In this document: piece after piece, positions 51,874 through 61,629 of the stretch
How positions within the stretch are numbered: the first letter of the stretch is position 1
How the letters are laid out: every line of letters starts with the position of its first letter
Assembly (NCBI GenBank): GCA_964472505.1
Contig: CAYYQW010000001.1
Coordinates: forward strand, 124,001-188,000
From: JAYEIA01 sp964472505
GTDB taxonomy: Bacteria > Bacteroidota > Bacteroidia > Bacteroidales > JAADGE01
DNA: 64,000 nucleotides
Reading direction: 5' to 3'
Notes under the pieces: generated by a model
Seen by the model: only the letters and a program-made list of their open reading frames with translations
What the model was told of the DNA's origin: nothing
Databases searched by the model: none
Position numbers and translations under genes: made by a program

Positions 51874-53052
51874 TTAGTACATAAATCCGAATATCCACAG
51901 TGGGATTTGATTGTTTACCCCTATTTCAAGTGTATCCACTGCGTGTATTGTTGCATTACTGTCAATTTTATTTATAGAAGCATTTAACTTACTTATACTT
52001 TCAAATTTTGTGCCGGTAATCTCAAAATCAGCCTGTTCTGAAAAATTAATTCCATGCCCAACAGACAGCTGATTCATCAAAAACGTTTTACGCAAAAGAC
52101 GTTCGTCTGCTTGAAGCAAAGCGGCCAAATTCGGATTGGCAATGGAAATTCTGTCGGGCTTAGTCATCACGCTTTCTTCTTGGTTATCTTTCTTTATCAA
52201 GTGTAATATGCCTGCAGTTTTCAAATAATCCAAATATTGCAGTAAAGTTCCGCGAGTTGCCCCTATCAATTCGCTTAGTTCTGTAATATTTGGACGCATA
52301 CTGCTGCGCACTGCTATAAACCCGAGTAATTGCTTAATTTTTGACAGGTTTTTAAAATCCACACTCTTCAAAAAAGTTAAATCAGATTCTAAAAATGCCG
52401 TTACCGATTGCTGAATTAATTCGACATAATTGCTTCTGTTTTCCATAAAAAACGGATAATAGCCGTATTTTAAATATGGATTGAGGTATGCCGTCGGATC
52501 CAATTCATTTGTGATTTCCGAAGCCAATTCAGCATGCCGGGTCAATATATCTTCCAAATCTAAAGGCTCAAAGCTTTTGCCGTTTGAAAAAGCAATGTAT
52601 TCTCTCAGCGATAAGCCGGGCAAATCATAAATAGCTGCCTTTTGCCTTATGTACTCAGACGATTGGTAGTCATCCAATGCATGGCCAATCAGTATAAGCT
52701 TTAATGTGTTAAACTTCTTTAGAACGCGTTCAATTTCTTCTTGCCAATTCTTATATTTATGGATATCATCTATCAGCAGGAGTTTTCCTCCCTTTTTCAC
52801 AAAATTATTCGCAAGCATTTCAATGCTGTTTTGCGAAAAATAAATATGATTGGCACTAACAAAAAGAACTTGATGATCAATTTTAAAATTTAGCTTTACA
52901 AATTGTAAAGCAAGCTGTGTTTTTCCTATTCCGCGTGTACCTTTGATAATAACCGGATTTCGGCTCCAATCGATTGTTTCGTAAAGGAATCGCTTTTGCT
53001 CAACAGCAATACTTCTGAGCTTGAAAGCGAACTGCTCAAACAGGAAATCCAT
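51874..53052 (-). CDS. AAA-type ATPase with DUF4143-like C-terminal domain
   Basis: The 392-residue protein has a Walker A (GTRGIGKTQLALQFV) near residue 40 and a Walker B-like segment (LLLIDDIHKYKN), then an AAA lid. The C-terminal part (ITELSELIGATRGTLLQYLDYLKTAGILHLI) fits the DUF4143 winged-helix of the widespread stand-alone ATPase family. The target is unknown. It is AT-rich with no neighbour on its strand within 800 bp. Confidence 0.83.
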   Translation of the reverse strand: MDFLFEQFAFKLRSIAVEQKRFLYETIDWSRNPVIIKGTRGIGKTQLALQFVKLNFKIDHQVLFVSANHIYFSQNSIEMLANNFVKKGGKLLLIDDIHKYKNWQEEIERVLKKFNTLKLILIGHALDDYQSSEYIRQKAAIYDLPGLSLREYIAFSNGKSFEPLDLEDILTRHAELASEITNELDPTAYLNPYLKYGYYPFFMENRSNYVELIQQSVTAFLESDLTFLKSVDFKNLSKIKQLLGFIAVRSSMRPNITELSELIGATRGTLLQYLDYLKTAGILHLIKKDNQEESVMTKPDRISIANPNLAALLQADERLLRKTFLMNQLSVGHGINFSEQADFEITGTKFESISKLNASINKIDSNATIHAVDTLEIGVNNQIPLWIFGFMY

Positions 53053-53918
53053 TTATTCGTATTATCTAAAATACACATTGTCATTTTTTTGATCATTACA
53101 AGGCAAAACTACAAACTTATTTTACAATACCAAAACTTTTTTCAAGTTTGTTTTACAAAAAATACTTTATTCTTTAAATTCCTTGTTTTATCAAAAAAGC
53201 AGTTGATTTTCAACTGCGGTTTGCAAGATATTATAAATTGTATTTCCGACCAAACGTTTTTTCAACTTGTTTTTAACAATTTCTCACAGTTATTCTTTCA
53301 TTCAGCGTAAACTAAGGGGTTTTAATAAGATAAGTCGACTATTTTAACCGAAGGTATTTTGTTTTTTAGCGACTTGAAAATTGTGCGAATAGCGGGCTGT
53401 TTAATAAATTTTAAAGGAAGTTAAAGGGCAAAAGAACAAGTTTAAAACGTCAGGTTATTTCGGTACAACCCCTAAAGCATATAATCCCTATTGGCTCTGT
53501 CCGTAGTAAATTTTTCGATGGTCATATGATTTTGAAAAGTAAAAACCCAAGGATTTATTGCTTCTCTTCCCGATAAACATCACTTTTACTTCGCAAATTA
53601 GTCAAGACAGCCCTGCGTTCTAACAGAGATAACTTTGGAATTTCTTCTACGGAAGAGGGTGTTTCGCTACTTTTTGTAATTCCATTATATGACGACACAC
53701 TTAGATTTAATGCATCCGGGCAAAAGCTATCCAACCATAAATTGGCTGACAAAGCAGTAAACTGCAGAGCAGATGATAATCAAATAAAATATTCAAATCT
53801 CAGGAACTTAATGTTTTAAGTCAAGCAGAAAATAAGGCGTACTAAACGCTCACATAAAAAAGCCGAAGAATGTACATCTTCGGCCTGAAAAACTTTTATT
53901 TTGCTTGGAGGCTCTTTC
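53053..53918. other. Long gap with one weak open frame and a terminator
   Basis: An 866-bp AT-rich stretch. The only frame with any length, 53555-53752 on the minus strand (65 residues), has no recognised motif and no clear ribosome binding site; I do not call it a gene. The end holds the terminator of the next minus-strand gene (53855-53884). Confidence 0.5.
53855..53884 (-). terminator. Terminator of the VIT/VWA gene
   Basis: On the minus strand GCCGAAGA pairs with TCTTCGGC, followed by TTTTTTAT. Confidence 0.8.
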
Positions 53919-56159
53919 CTATTCTTCGATAATATATAAAGTGCCTCTATAATTAAATTGCAAATTTTTCCCGAGAGCCAAGAATTGTCCTAAATCGGGA
54001 TTTCTCTTAAGCTCCGCGAAATACTCATTTCCGGCAAATTTCAATCGTTTCTCTTTTTTGCATTTGTTTGTGAACAATTGGCTGTCAATATTTCTGTCGC
54101 CGGTTCTGTACACAGCACGTCCTTGTATGATTTCAGACTGTTCTGCAAAGTTCTGACTATTGCCCTCATTATCGGTATAAGTCATTCGCTCGGATCCGGG
54201 ACGCAATTCATTAACATTACTAACATTGGTTTGCGATTGAATTTCTTTGCTTCGCTGAGCACCGACACCACCGGACTTATCACCTATATCGGCAAACTCA
54301 TTTTTGCTTTTTTTCAAAAAATCATCAGCCTGAGTTCTGTTGCCAAAGCGTCTGTAAAAAACGGCTTCATCCTGAGAAATCTCACCTTCGCTTATCCGAA
54401 TTTTTTCATCTTCCAAAATCAAATATGAAGTGTAGGGCGTTATGATTCCGTATTTAAGTGCCAAAGCTTTTATTTCGTCGGTCAATTCCTTTTGTTCGCC
54501 GTTTTGTCTGATTTCATCCAATAAAAATCCGATTTTTCGTCCCGCCCAAAATACCGGAATAAAATCATTTTCGGGTTTGGGTGAAAAACTGACTTTGTAT
54601 GCATATTGCTTATTTTTATCCTGCACTTTTCCTTTTAAAGCTATCTCAGCCTTTCCTTCTCCTTTGTATTTTCCGAATATTTGAACTGAACTGCCTGCAA
54701 ATAAATCCGGGAAATTTCGAGGATACATTTCAATCAAATCTATGCCCTCCGCTGAAATTTCTATATTCGTTAAAACCGGAGCGTTTATCTTGTTAAAAAA
54801 ATCGGAAATACTCAGTGTGATATCTTCGCCTTCGGCAATATATGTTCGATAGGCTCGGCTTTGAGTCGTAATTTTATCAAGCAAAATTGTGTTAATGTCA
54901 TTACCCAAGCCAAAAGTAAAAATCCTTGTACGACCGGTGTTCACGCTTTTTATTTTTTCTAACAAGTTCTCTGTATCGGTAGTCCCGATGGTTGGTTTGC
55001 CATCGGTAATAAAGACCATAATGTGCGGCCTGTTTGGATTGATATTTTGCCCAAAAGCCAATTCAAAAGCTTCCTGCATATTGGTTCCTCCGATAGCCTC
55101 CAAACGGTCAATGTACTTTTCGGCTTGTTCTTTGTTCTTAGAGTCAGCAGGTTTCAGTTCTCCGAAAAGCGCTTCGGCCACGGTAGAAAACTTTACAATT
55201 TCAAATCTGTCATTAGCATTCAAGTGTTTTACACAATAACTAATTGCCTCTTTTGCCTGAATCATTTTATCTCCGCTCATACTTCCCGAAATATCTAACA
55301 CAAAACTGATATCTTTGGGAATTACCTTCTGTTTTTTACCGGAAAGAGCCGGGCTCAGATTCATAAAAAAGTAGCCGGAAGACGCTTCGGTATTCTCTTC
55401 CTCGTAGGCCAACAGAGACAAACCAAAATCACTTTCGGAAAGATTGATGAAAAGTTTAAAATCTTTATCCGATTTTACATTTTGCTTTTCAAACCCCACA
55501 AGGGCGCTTAGCTCATCCTCGCCGCGAACAAATTCAGCGACATGTGAGGGCGAAAAAACCGAAGCAATTCTAATTTGCGACTTTATTTCAACTTTAATGC
55601 TGAAATTCTTTATGGCTTTTCCCGAATGTTTTTCGGTATTCAGCGGTAAAATCCAGGAAATGGTATTATTGTCTTTAACCAATAGTTCGCGATATGAAAT
55701 TTTGATTCGTTTTTCGGACTTAGCTTCGAAAGGAAAAATTCTGACTTTATACATGGCTTGATCGGCATATTCCAAAAGTGCCGGGTCTTTCATTTTTCTG
55801 ACAATATCTTCGTATATCTGCCGCGCTTTATCAGCATCCAACAATTCGGCTTTGGTTTGTTTGCCGTTTATGTCCATACTAAACGTACTGATATGCGAAT
55901 TTTTCGGCACCGGAAATACAAACCAAGCTTCTGCGGCTCGCGATGAAGGATTGTAAAAAACTTGGTCAATATTCGTTACGGCAGTCAGGCCCGTTATATT
56001 TGTTTCAACTTTCAAGCTTCTTACCTCCAAAAATTTACCGCTCGTGCCGTCCGGCATTCCCGAGCCAAACGGCGCAACTATAATGAAACCGCCGGCAAAA
56101 GAAAGACAGCTGCCCAAAAGAAAAATCATTAACAGCAGTATTTGTTTTATTGTTTTCAT
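53919..56159 (-). CDS. VIT domain + von Willebrand A domain protein
   Basis: The 746-residue protein has a signal peptide (ending LSFAGG region). Residues ~40-170 form a VIT domain (EVRSLKVETNITGLTAVTNIDQVFYNP, YEDIVRKMKDPALLEY). A vWA domain follows near residue 285 with an intact MIDAS start (FVLDISGSMSGDKM) and TDGKPTIGTTDTENL. The pattern fits inter-alpha-trypsin inhibitor heavy-chain-like proteins of bacteria, predicted to be periplasmic or surface-exposed. Ligand unknown. Another vWA gene lies 85 bp upstream on the same strand. Confidence 0.88.
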   Translation of the reverse strand: MKTIKQILLLMIFLLGSCLSFAGGFIIVAPFGSGMPDGTSGKFLEVRSLKVETNITGLTAVTNIDQVFYNPSSRAAEAWFVFPVPKNSHISTFSMDINGKQTKAELLDADKARQIYEDIVRKMKDPALLEYADQAMYKVRIFPFEAKSEKRIKISYRELLVKDNNTISWILPLNTEKHSGKAIKNFSIKVEIKSQIRIASVFSPSHVAEFVRGEDELSALVGFEKQNVKSDKDFKLFINLSESDFGLSLLAYEEENTEASSGYFFMNLSPALSGKKQKVIPKDISFVLDISGSMSGDKMIQAKEAISYCVKHLNANDRFEIVKFSTVAEALFGELKPADSKNKEQAEKYIDRLEAIGGTNMQEAFELAFGQNINPNRPHIMVFITDGKPTIGTTDTENLLEKIKSVNTGRTRIFTFGLGNDINTILLDKITTQSRAYRTYIAEGEDITLSISDFFNKINAPVLTNIEISAEGIDLIEMYPRNFPDLFAGSSVQIFGKYKGEGKAEIALKGKVQDKNKQYAYKVSFSPKPENDFIPVFWAGRKIGFLLDEIRQNGEQKELTDEIKALALKYGIITPYTSYLILEDEKIRISEGEISQDEAVFYRRFGNRTQADDFLKKSKNEFADIGDKSGGVGAQRSKEIQSQTNVSNVNELRPGSERMTYTDNEGNSQNFAEQSEIIQGRAVYRTGDRNIDSQLFTNKCKKEKRLKFAGNEYFAELKRNPDLGQFLALGKNLQFNYRGTLYIIEE

Positions 56160-56244
56160 CTTGATTTTTTTAGGTATTAATAATGTATTAAGTAATCATC
56201 CAAGCTTATAATTGTCTTATATAAAACACACTATCCGGTTTGTG

Positions 56245-57375
56245 CTATTTTTCAAACTTATAGCCTTTCTCTTCAGCCTGTTCGCGAACAATTTTTATGA
56301 GTGCACTGCCCAAGGTAGCTTCTTTAGCATCTTCTTTTCTTTGTTTCAGAATAAAGGCCTCTCGCTTATCGTTAAGCTCCTGAATTTCGGATTTTATTTT
56401 TGAACGTTCTTTCTTTTTCTTTTCAATATAGGCTTTCCGTTCTTTCTCATCCATATTTTTCATTTCGGCAGGCAGAGCCTGTTCACTGATTTCCGACATG
56501 TCAAATTCGGCATCTTCGGAAGCATCCACTAAATCCCAATGTGCATTTTTATAGGCTCCGGAACTTTTAGAAACGGCACGACCCACCGAAGCTTTTTTAT
56601 TCATCTTAGAAGCGTTCATATCCTGCGTTTTTTGCCTTGATAGGTTCTCCTCGCCTTTGTAACCATAGGCAATATATGTTTTATTAAGCTTTCCGTTTAA
56701 TCGCATGATATCTGAATCATAAGGAGTTTCTATGTATGCAATTTCTTGATTTTGATCAATGTTCATGTATTTTCCGTCAGCCAAGTCAGCTCCGTCTTTC
56801 CACATGGTGCGGATGCCTTCTTCCCTGTTGCCGCAAAAAATTGTATTAATCACAATGCCTTTTGTAATGGCATTTTTACAAGTTGTTTTATAATCCACAG
56901 AACCCTGGGTAAACTCTTCATTTCCGGCTATCACAATCATTTTCAAGTTACTGTGCGAGTCGGTCCATTCCAATTCCTTGGCTGCATCGCCGATTACTTG
57001 TCCGCAGTATTCAGATCCTCCGTAGGTTTTTAATGAGAATAAGAGTTCCGAGATTTCATCCAAATCGCTTGTAAAATTACTTACTTTCCGTATGTAGCCG
57101 TCGGCGCTTTCTAAGCCATCGTTACCGTATTCATAAAGTGCAATTTCAAGTTCCGGGCGCTCGCCCTCATATTTTGCCGTTGCCAATTCATTTACAACGC
57201 TCCAAAGTTCTGTTTTAGCCTGGTCAATCAGACCGTCCATACTGTTGCTGGTATCCAAAAGCAAAGCCACCTGAATTTTTGATTTGGAACTTTCATCTGT
57301 CTTTTGAGCCTTTACCGTAAAAGAAAAAAACAAAAAAGACATTACTGCCAAAGTGAAAAAAAATTGTGTTTTCAT
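56245..57375 (-). CDS. von Willebrand A domain protein with helical C-terminus
   Basis: Start chosen at MKTQFFFTLAVMSFLFF (376 residues), which gives a signal peptide ending VKAQ. The vWA domain starts at VALLLDTSNSMDGLIDQAK (MIDAS DTSNS) and includes a later YGGSEYCGQ segment. The C-terminal ~110 residues are Lys/Glu-rich and helical (MDEKERKAYIEKKKKERSKIKSEIQELNDKREAF). It is likely envelope-located and co-transcribed with the VIT/VWA gene downstream. Function unknown. Confidence 0.83.
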   Translation of the reverse strand: MKTQFFFTLAVMSFLFFSFTVKAQKTDESSKSKIQVALLLDTSNSMDGLIDQAKTELWSVVNELATAKYEGERPELEIALYEYGNDGLESADGYIRKVSNFTSDLDEISELLFSLKTYGGSEYCGQVIGDAAKELEWTDSHSNLKMIVIAGNEEFTQGSVDYKTTCKNAITKGIVINTIFCGNREEGIRTMWKDGADLADGKYMNIDQNQEIAYIETPYDSDIMRLNGKLNKTYIAYGYKGEENLSRQKTQDMNASKMNKKASVGRAVSKSSGAYKNAHWDLVDASEDAEFDMSEISEQALPAEMKNMDEKERKAYIEKKKKERSKIKSEIQELNDKREAFILKQRKEDAKEATLGSALIKIVREQAEEKGYKFEK

Positions 57376-57527
57376 GATATGTATATTTAAAGTGTTACAA
57401 ACTATAGTCAAGTGTAAGATGATTTTTTTGATTATTTCCACAGAAATATTTTAAACACCGGTTTTAGAAAATTGAATTAGCCGCATGAATAACAGAAACT
57501 GTTTTATTACATCCAAGCATTTATCAC

Positions 57528-57598
57528 CGGCTTCGACAAGCTCAGCCTCCGTAGGCTGAGCCCTTCGACTGCTGCTCAGGAACCACTTGTCGAAGCCG
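57528..57598. repeat. REP-like palindromic element
   Basis: The ends CGGCTTCGACAAG and CTTGTCGAAGCCG are perfectly complementary over 13 bp. Inside lies a second perfect hairpin CTCAGCCT-CCGT-AGGCTGAG and a stretch (57561-57584) that recurs inverted at 7180-7203. Confidence 0.85.
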
Positions 57599-57762
57599 AT
57601 ATATCAAAACCGAGTGCGATTCCGATTGCCGAGGCGGTCATCAGTAAATATAGGCGGCACCCGGGACTGAAGAAGTTATAAGTATTAGTTATCCACCTAA
57701 TTCAATTAGAAAAAAGCAAAATATGAATTTCAGAATAAATATCGCCCGACATCCGGAAACAG

Positions 57763-57796
57763 AAAAGCCGTTGCAATATGAGCTGCAACGGCTTTT
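57763..57796 (-). terminator. Terminator-like hairpin of hepT module 2
   Basis: A perfect 13-bp stem AAAAGCCGTTGCA / TGCAACGGCTTTT lies 35 bp 3' of the hepT stop (minus strand). Confidence 0.8.
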
Positions 57797-57830
57797 ATCG
57801 GATTTAAGTTGAGATATAGCTACTTGTTTT

Positions 57831-58178
57831 TCAATCAGTTACTATTTTTGTTAATTCTATTTTTAGTTTCGGTAAATGTTTTTTGATGATTTGCCAAACT
57901 TCTTCGGGTAAAATGCCGAAATAATCGTGTGCCAACACATTACGAAAAGCATATATTTTACGCCAATCTATTTCATTGTGTTTGTCTTTGAATGTATGGG
58001 TTAGTTTTGACGCGCTTTCGCCCAAAACAATAAAATTCATTATTACGGCATCAAAACTTTCTGTGTCGTTTTCAAATTCATTGGCGGATTTTAAGTCGCT
58101 TGTGTATCTAAAAATTTTATCAATCGCTTCAAGCATTAACCGAACTATGGTGTGATCTTTATCATACATAGATAGCAT
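57831..58178 (-). CDS. hepT: HepT-like HEPN (DUF86) toxin, module 2
   Basis: The 115-residue protein has the motif RxxxxHxY (RNVLAHDY) and the Asp/Glu pattern of DUF86 HEPN proteins (MLEAIDKIFRYTSDL). It overlaps the mntA gene by 17 bp. It is divergent in sequence from module 1 at 24254, so it was probably acquired separately. Confidence 0.87.
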   Translation of the reverse strand: MLSMYDKDHTIVRLMLEAIDKIFRYTSDLKSANEFENDTESFDAVIMNFIVLGESASKLTHTFKDKHNEIDWRKIYAFRNVLAHDYFGILPEEVWQIIKKHLPKLKIELTKIVTD

Positions 58179-58461
58179 CTTTTAAAATCATTTCGCGAAA
58201 AATAGGTTTTATTGCCCGTATATGACACACGTCAACCGGTTTTGAAAAATGCTTGCTTAAAAATTGTTTTAGCATTAAGCGTTTTTCAAAAATATCTTCT
58301 GTTTCGGGCGGCATTTCTATTAATATGTCAATATCACTGTTTTCGGTTTGTTCGTTGCGGGCATACGAACCGAAAATACCGATTTTTACGATATTAAACT
58401 GCTCCGAAAACAGTTTTTTGTGGTGCCGTAAAAAAGTCAATATGTATTGTGGTGTTACCAT
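58162..58461 (-). CDS. mntA: MntA-like nucleotidyltransferase antitoxin, module 2
   Basis: The 99-residue protein has the nucleotidyltransferase signature FGSYARNEQTENSDIDILIEM and a third acidic residue in KPVDVCH. It pairs with the HEPN toxin gene immediately downstream on the same strand. AMPylation of the toxin's Tyr is expected by family knowledge. Confidence 0.87.
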   Translation of the reverse strand: MVTPQYILTFLRHHKKLFSEQFNIVKIGIFGSYARNEQTENSDIDILIEMPPETEDIFEKRLMLKQFLSKHFSKPVDVCHIRAIKPIFREMILKDAIYV

Positions 58462-58542
58462 TCTATATATTTTTCATAAAGATACGAAAAAAAATTGGGC
58501 TCGCTCCCGTTAAACAGCTTCGCATTTTACAGGATAAATTCA

Positions 58543-58588
58543 CCCTGTTAAATAGGGCGAAGCTTACCGCGAAGCGGATTTAACAGGG
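58543..58588. repeat. Palindromic repeat beside the FISUMP remnant
   Basis: CCCTGTTAAAT (58543-58553) and ATTTAACAGGG (58578-58588) are perfectly complementary. Between them lies GCGAAGC...GCGAAGC as a direct pair. It lies between the second toxin module and the FISUMP remnant. Confidence 0.75.
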
Positions 58589-58600
58589 TAAATCAAATAA

Positions 58601-58693
58601 TCAGTCCTTGACGCAGCGAACCGAGAAACCGTGCTTCTTATTGTATTTATTAACACCCACAATGATGTATTCGCTGAGTAGGACGCGCGTCCA
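58601..58693 (-). pseudogene. C-terminal remnant of a FISUMP-type (TIGR02145) protein
   Basis: The minus strand reads W-T-R-V-L-L then, 15 residues later, the hallmark ending HGFSVRCVKD with a stop at 58601. FISUMP domain proteins end this way. Upstream no start, signal peptide or the rest of the domain is found, so this is a 30-residue leftover next to repeats. Confidence 0.72.
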
Positions 58694-58766
58694 TACGATG
58701 AAATAAAATTTAATTGGTAAATAATTATTCTGTTTTTGATTTTTTTTTGAACTGTCCATAACAAGC

Positions 58767-59477
58767 TTAATACCCGTTATCGTGATTCCTGTTTGCTCGT
58801 GATGAGTTTATAAAGTCATCCAATTTATTAATGCTGCTGCTAAAGGCAAAAACATTATTCACTCGATAATAATTTTCGGGATCAATACAGCTTTGATAAG
58901 CATATTTAGCAAATTCAAGACGTGAAGATTCAAATGAAAATTGCCGTGCAATACGCTCAACGCCGGCTGAGTATATTCGGTTATTTCGAAGTGCCTGTTT
59001 TGCAATCAGTAATTTATCATTTTCAAAAGAGCTTCTGTTCATGGCGTTAATAACGGAGGGAATATTTACCACAGCATAACGCGGGCCATCATCATAATGC
59101 GGCGGATTATAGGTCCCGTCATGCGGGTTGCCGCGTCGAATGGGTTGCTCATCAACAACCACCAAGCGGTTATGCCGATTTAGGCGAGTAATTAGGTGGG
59201 TAGCTCGAGGTACAAAAATTTGACCTCGATATACTTCCTGCATGCGGCCGTGACGCCCGACTGATCTCGCAATGGTAATACGCTGATTTCCGGGGCGCAG
59301 CCGAGAAGTGGTAAACTCTCCGCGCGGCGCATCATAAATTCGCCCGTTTATGCTTATTTCAAGTGGTATGCGTTCATAAGACGTAATGGTAATGGCTGAT
59401 TTTGTCTGTGTCTGTGCCGACAAATCTGTTCCGACTATAAAAGCGAATACAATAAATGCTAAAATTATTTTTTTCAT
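58767..59477 (-). CDS. DUF4476 secreted protein
   Basis: The 236-residue protein has a signal peptide (ending SAQT near residue 22). A short beta N-terminal part (ISINGRIYDAPRGEFTTSRLRPGNQRITI) precedes a helical C-terminal DUF4476 domain (FENDKLLIAKQALRNNRIYSAGVERIARQFSFESSRLEFAKYAY). Function unknown; typical of Bacteroidota envelope proteins. It is 30 bp from the next minus-strand gene. Confidence 0.85.
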   Translation of the reverse strand: MKKIILAFIVFAFIVGTDLSAQTQTKSAITITSYERIPLEISINGRIYDAPRGEFTTSRLRPGNQRITIARSVGRHGRMQEVYRGQIFVPRATHLITRLNRHNRLVVVDEQPIRRGNPHDGTYNPPHYDDGPRYAVVNIPSVINAMNRSSFENDKLLIAKQALRNNRIYSAGVERIARQFSFESSRLEFAKYAYQSCIDPENYYRVNNVFAFSSSINKLDDFINSSRANRNHDNGY

Positions 59478-59507
59478 GGCTTCCTTTTTTACGTTTGACA
59501 GTATAAA

Positions 59508-60188
59508 TTATTCAATTTGCGTGCCGGAAGTTATTGAATCTGTTTTTTGCACAAGCGTATCGGGCATTTGTTCTTGTTCTGTTGTATCAGGAATTGTCAT
59601 TGTATCTATGGGTAAAACCAGATTTGAATTATTTATTGCTATCGAATCAGTTTTAAAAAAATCCATTATCATCCGCTGAAGGTCAGACGGTTCAATATAT
59701 CCGTCTTCAATGATGATGCTGTCCTTCCCGTCAAAAAATATTTGTCCCATTATCATATCTTCCTCCACTCGATCAAAATGAAAATGTCCGGTGTCCGTAA
59801 CATAGATTATTTTTTGTTCATAAAGCAAATCACTCTCTATATTGTATTTCCTAAGAGCCTTGCCAAATTCAGAAACCGCACGGTCAAAACGCTCAAATAA
59901 GAATTTGAAGTCGTAAGTAGCCACATCACCCGTTTGTAATAAAAGCGTTTGATATTCTCCGGAATTTATTCTGAAAAACATCAAAGATTTGTTTTTTATA
60001 TAAGCTATTCTTTGAGTTTCAGGTTCACGATTGTTAACGGTATCCGGTTTTTTTATTATATACTCACTATCAAGAGCTAAGACATCAGCCTGGGTCGTTT
60101 CGGGAGCTGTGCAATTATTTAGTAAGTGAAAAAACACAAACAAAAGTAAAGGCAACAAGACCTTTTGTATTTTACAAAAAACATTCAT
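59508..60188 (-). CDS. Hypothetical lipoprotein
   Basis: The 226-residue protein starts with a signal and lipid-modified Cys (FHLLNNC, ~Cys26). The remaining domain (YIKNKSLMFFRINSGEYQTLLLQTGDV, DGKDSIIIEDGYIEPSDL) is unrecognised, and the last ~45 residues are Asp/Thr/Ser-rich (SIAINNSNLVLPIDTMTIPD). Likely periplasmic. It precedes the DUF4476 gene and is probably co-transcribed with it. Confidence 0.65.
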   Translation of the reverse strand: MNVFCKIQKVLLPLLLFVFFHLLNNCTAPETTQADVLALDSEYIIKKPDTVNNREPETQRIAYIKNKSLMFFRINSGEYQTLLLQTGDVATYDFKFLFERFDRAVSEFGKALRKYNIESDLLYEQKIIYVTDTGHFHFDRVEEDMIMGQIFFDGKDSIIIEDGYIEPSDLQRMIMDFFKTDSIAINNSNLVLPIDTMTIPDTTEQEQMPDTLVQKTDSITSGTQIE

Positions 60189-60396
60189 GTTTATATTTAT
60201 GATTTCCGATACAATTGTAAACCAAATTTACAATATTATTTCAAACAACACCAGTTTTATTTAAGGCAAATTGGCATTTTGTCTATCGCTTAAATGTGCT
60301 GCAAAATAATAAACTTTTGGTATATAATTTCGATTTTATTTTAGAATATTCATACATCCGAGGAGTTTTTCATATATTCGCAAATAAATATTCACT

Positions 60397-61629
60397 ATGG
60401 TAAACCTGATTTTTTGGACAATAATCATATTACTGCTTCTGTCATTTGCAGGCGACGAATATCTCTCATATTTAAACGCTTCATATCGCAATAAAAAGAT
60501 TCCGCCTGAACTTCAGGACATCTATGATAAAGAGAAGTACTTAAAATCTCAACGATACGCAAAAACAAAACGGCAATTTGCTTTTTTAAAAAATAGTTTT
60601 GATTTGGTTTTGATACTGTTGATGGTTGCATTTGGCGGTTTTGGTTATCTTAATGCATTGATTCAGAGCGATTTTGAAAACATAATCATAATTACTCTTC
60701 TATTTTTTGGAATTCTGATTTTTGCTTCCGACCTTTTGTCGCTTCCTTTTTCTCTATACAACACATTTGTTATTGAAGAGCGTTTCGGATTTAATACTAC
60801 AAGCCCCAAGACTTTTATAACCGACAAATTGAAATCGTGGCTACTTCTAATTATAATCGGTGGCGGAATTATAAGTCTAATTGTATGGATTTACCAGCAT
60901 TTGGGAGAAAACTTCTGGTTGCCCGCTTGGATTTTCATAAGCCTGTTTTCAATATTCACGGGAATGTTTTATTCTACCTTAATTGTTCCTTTATTTAACA
61001 AGCAGAAACCGCTGGAAGAAGGAGAGTTACGAACAGCTATTGAAAAATTTGCGGATAAAGCCGGTTTCGATTTAAAAAATATCTATGTTATAGACGGATC
61101 CAAACGCAGCAAAAAAGCCAACGCTTATTTTACCGGTTTAGGAAAGAAAAAGCGAATTGTCTTATTTGATACTTTAATTGAAGAGTTGGAAACCGATGAA
61201 ATAGTGGCTGTTTTGGCTCATGAAACCGGACATTATAAGAAAAAACATATATACAAAAGCATGATGCTTTCGATATTACAAACCGGCTTGATGCTTTTTA
61301 TTCTGAGCCTGTTCATTGAAAGTAAATCCTTATCCCAAGCACTTGGAGCAAGCGACAAAAGCTTTGCCGTAAACTTAGTTGCTTTCGGAATACTTTACAG
61401 TCCCATATCTTTTATTCTGGGATTGTACGGTAACATCAAATCCAGAAAACATGAATACGAAGCGGACCGATTCGCTAAAAACTACGACTTCGATGAGGCT
61501 CTAATTTCGGGGCTTAAGAAACTTAGTTCCAAAAACCTCAGTAATTTAACGCCTCACCCGGCCTATGTATATTTTTACTATTCGCATCCGCCACTTTACG
61601 AAAGAATAAAAGCCCTAAAAAATGAGTAA
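60397..61629 (+). CDS. M48 family CAAX-prenyl-protease-like metalloprotease
   Basis: The 410-residue integral membrane protein has about seven hydrophobic segments and the zinc motif HETGH in VAVLAHETGHYKKKH (~residue 276). The third ligand Glu lies in KHEYEADRFAKNYD. It fits Ste24/HtpX-like proteases (M48) that cleave membrane or secreted proteins. Its end overlaps the CYTH gene by 8 bp, so the two are co-translated. Confidence 0.92.
   Translation: MVNLIFWTIIILLLLSFAGDEYLSYLNASYRNKKIPPELQDIYDKEKYLKSQRYAKTKRQFAFLKNSFDLVLILLMVAFGGFGYLNALIQSDFENIIIITLLFFGILIFASDLLSLPFSLYNTFVIEERFGFNTTSPKTFITDKLKSWLLLIIIGGGIISLIVWIYQHLGENFWLPAWIFISLFSIFTGMFYSTLIVPLFNKQKPLEEGELRTAIEKFADKAGFDLKNIYVIDGSKRSKKANAYFTGLGKKKRIVLFDTLIEELETDEIVAVLAHETGHYKKKHIYKSMMLSILQTGLMLFILSLFIESKSLSQALGASDKSFAVNLVAFGILYSPISFILGLYGNIKSRKHEYEADRFAKNYDFDEALISGLKKLSSKNLSNLTPHPAYVYFYYSHPPLYERIKALKNE

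Larger units (their letters stand above)
57376..57830. other. Gap with REP-like palindrome and hairpin
   Basis: About 455 bp without a gene. It includes the REP-like palindrome at 57528-57598 and a terminator-like hairpin at 57763-57796, just downstream of the second hepT gene. Confidence 0.7.

Noticed and set aside
53555..53752. 65-residue antisense open frame in the long gap
   Set aside because: No recognised motif, no clear ribosome binding site; kept only as part of the gap description.
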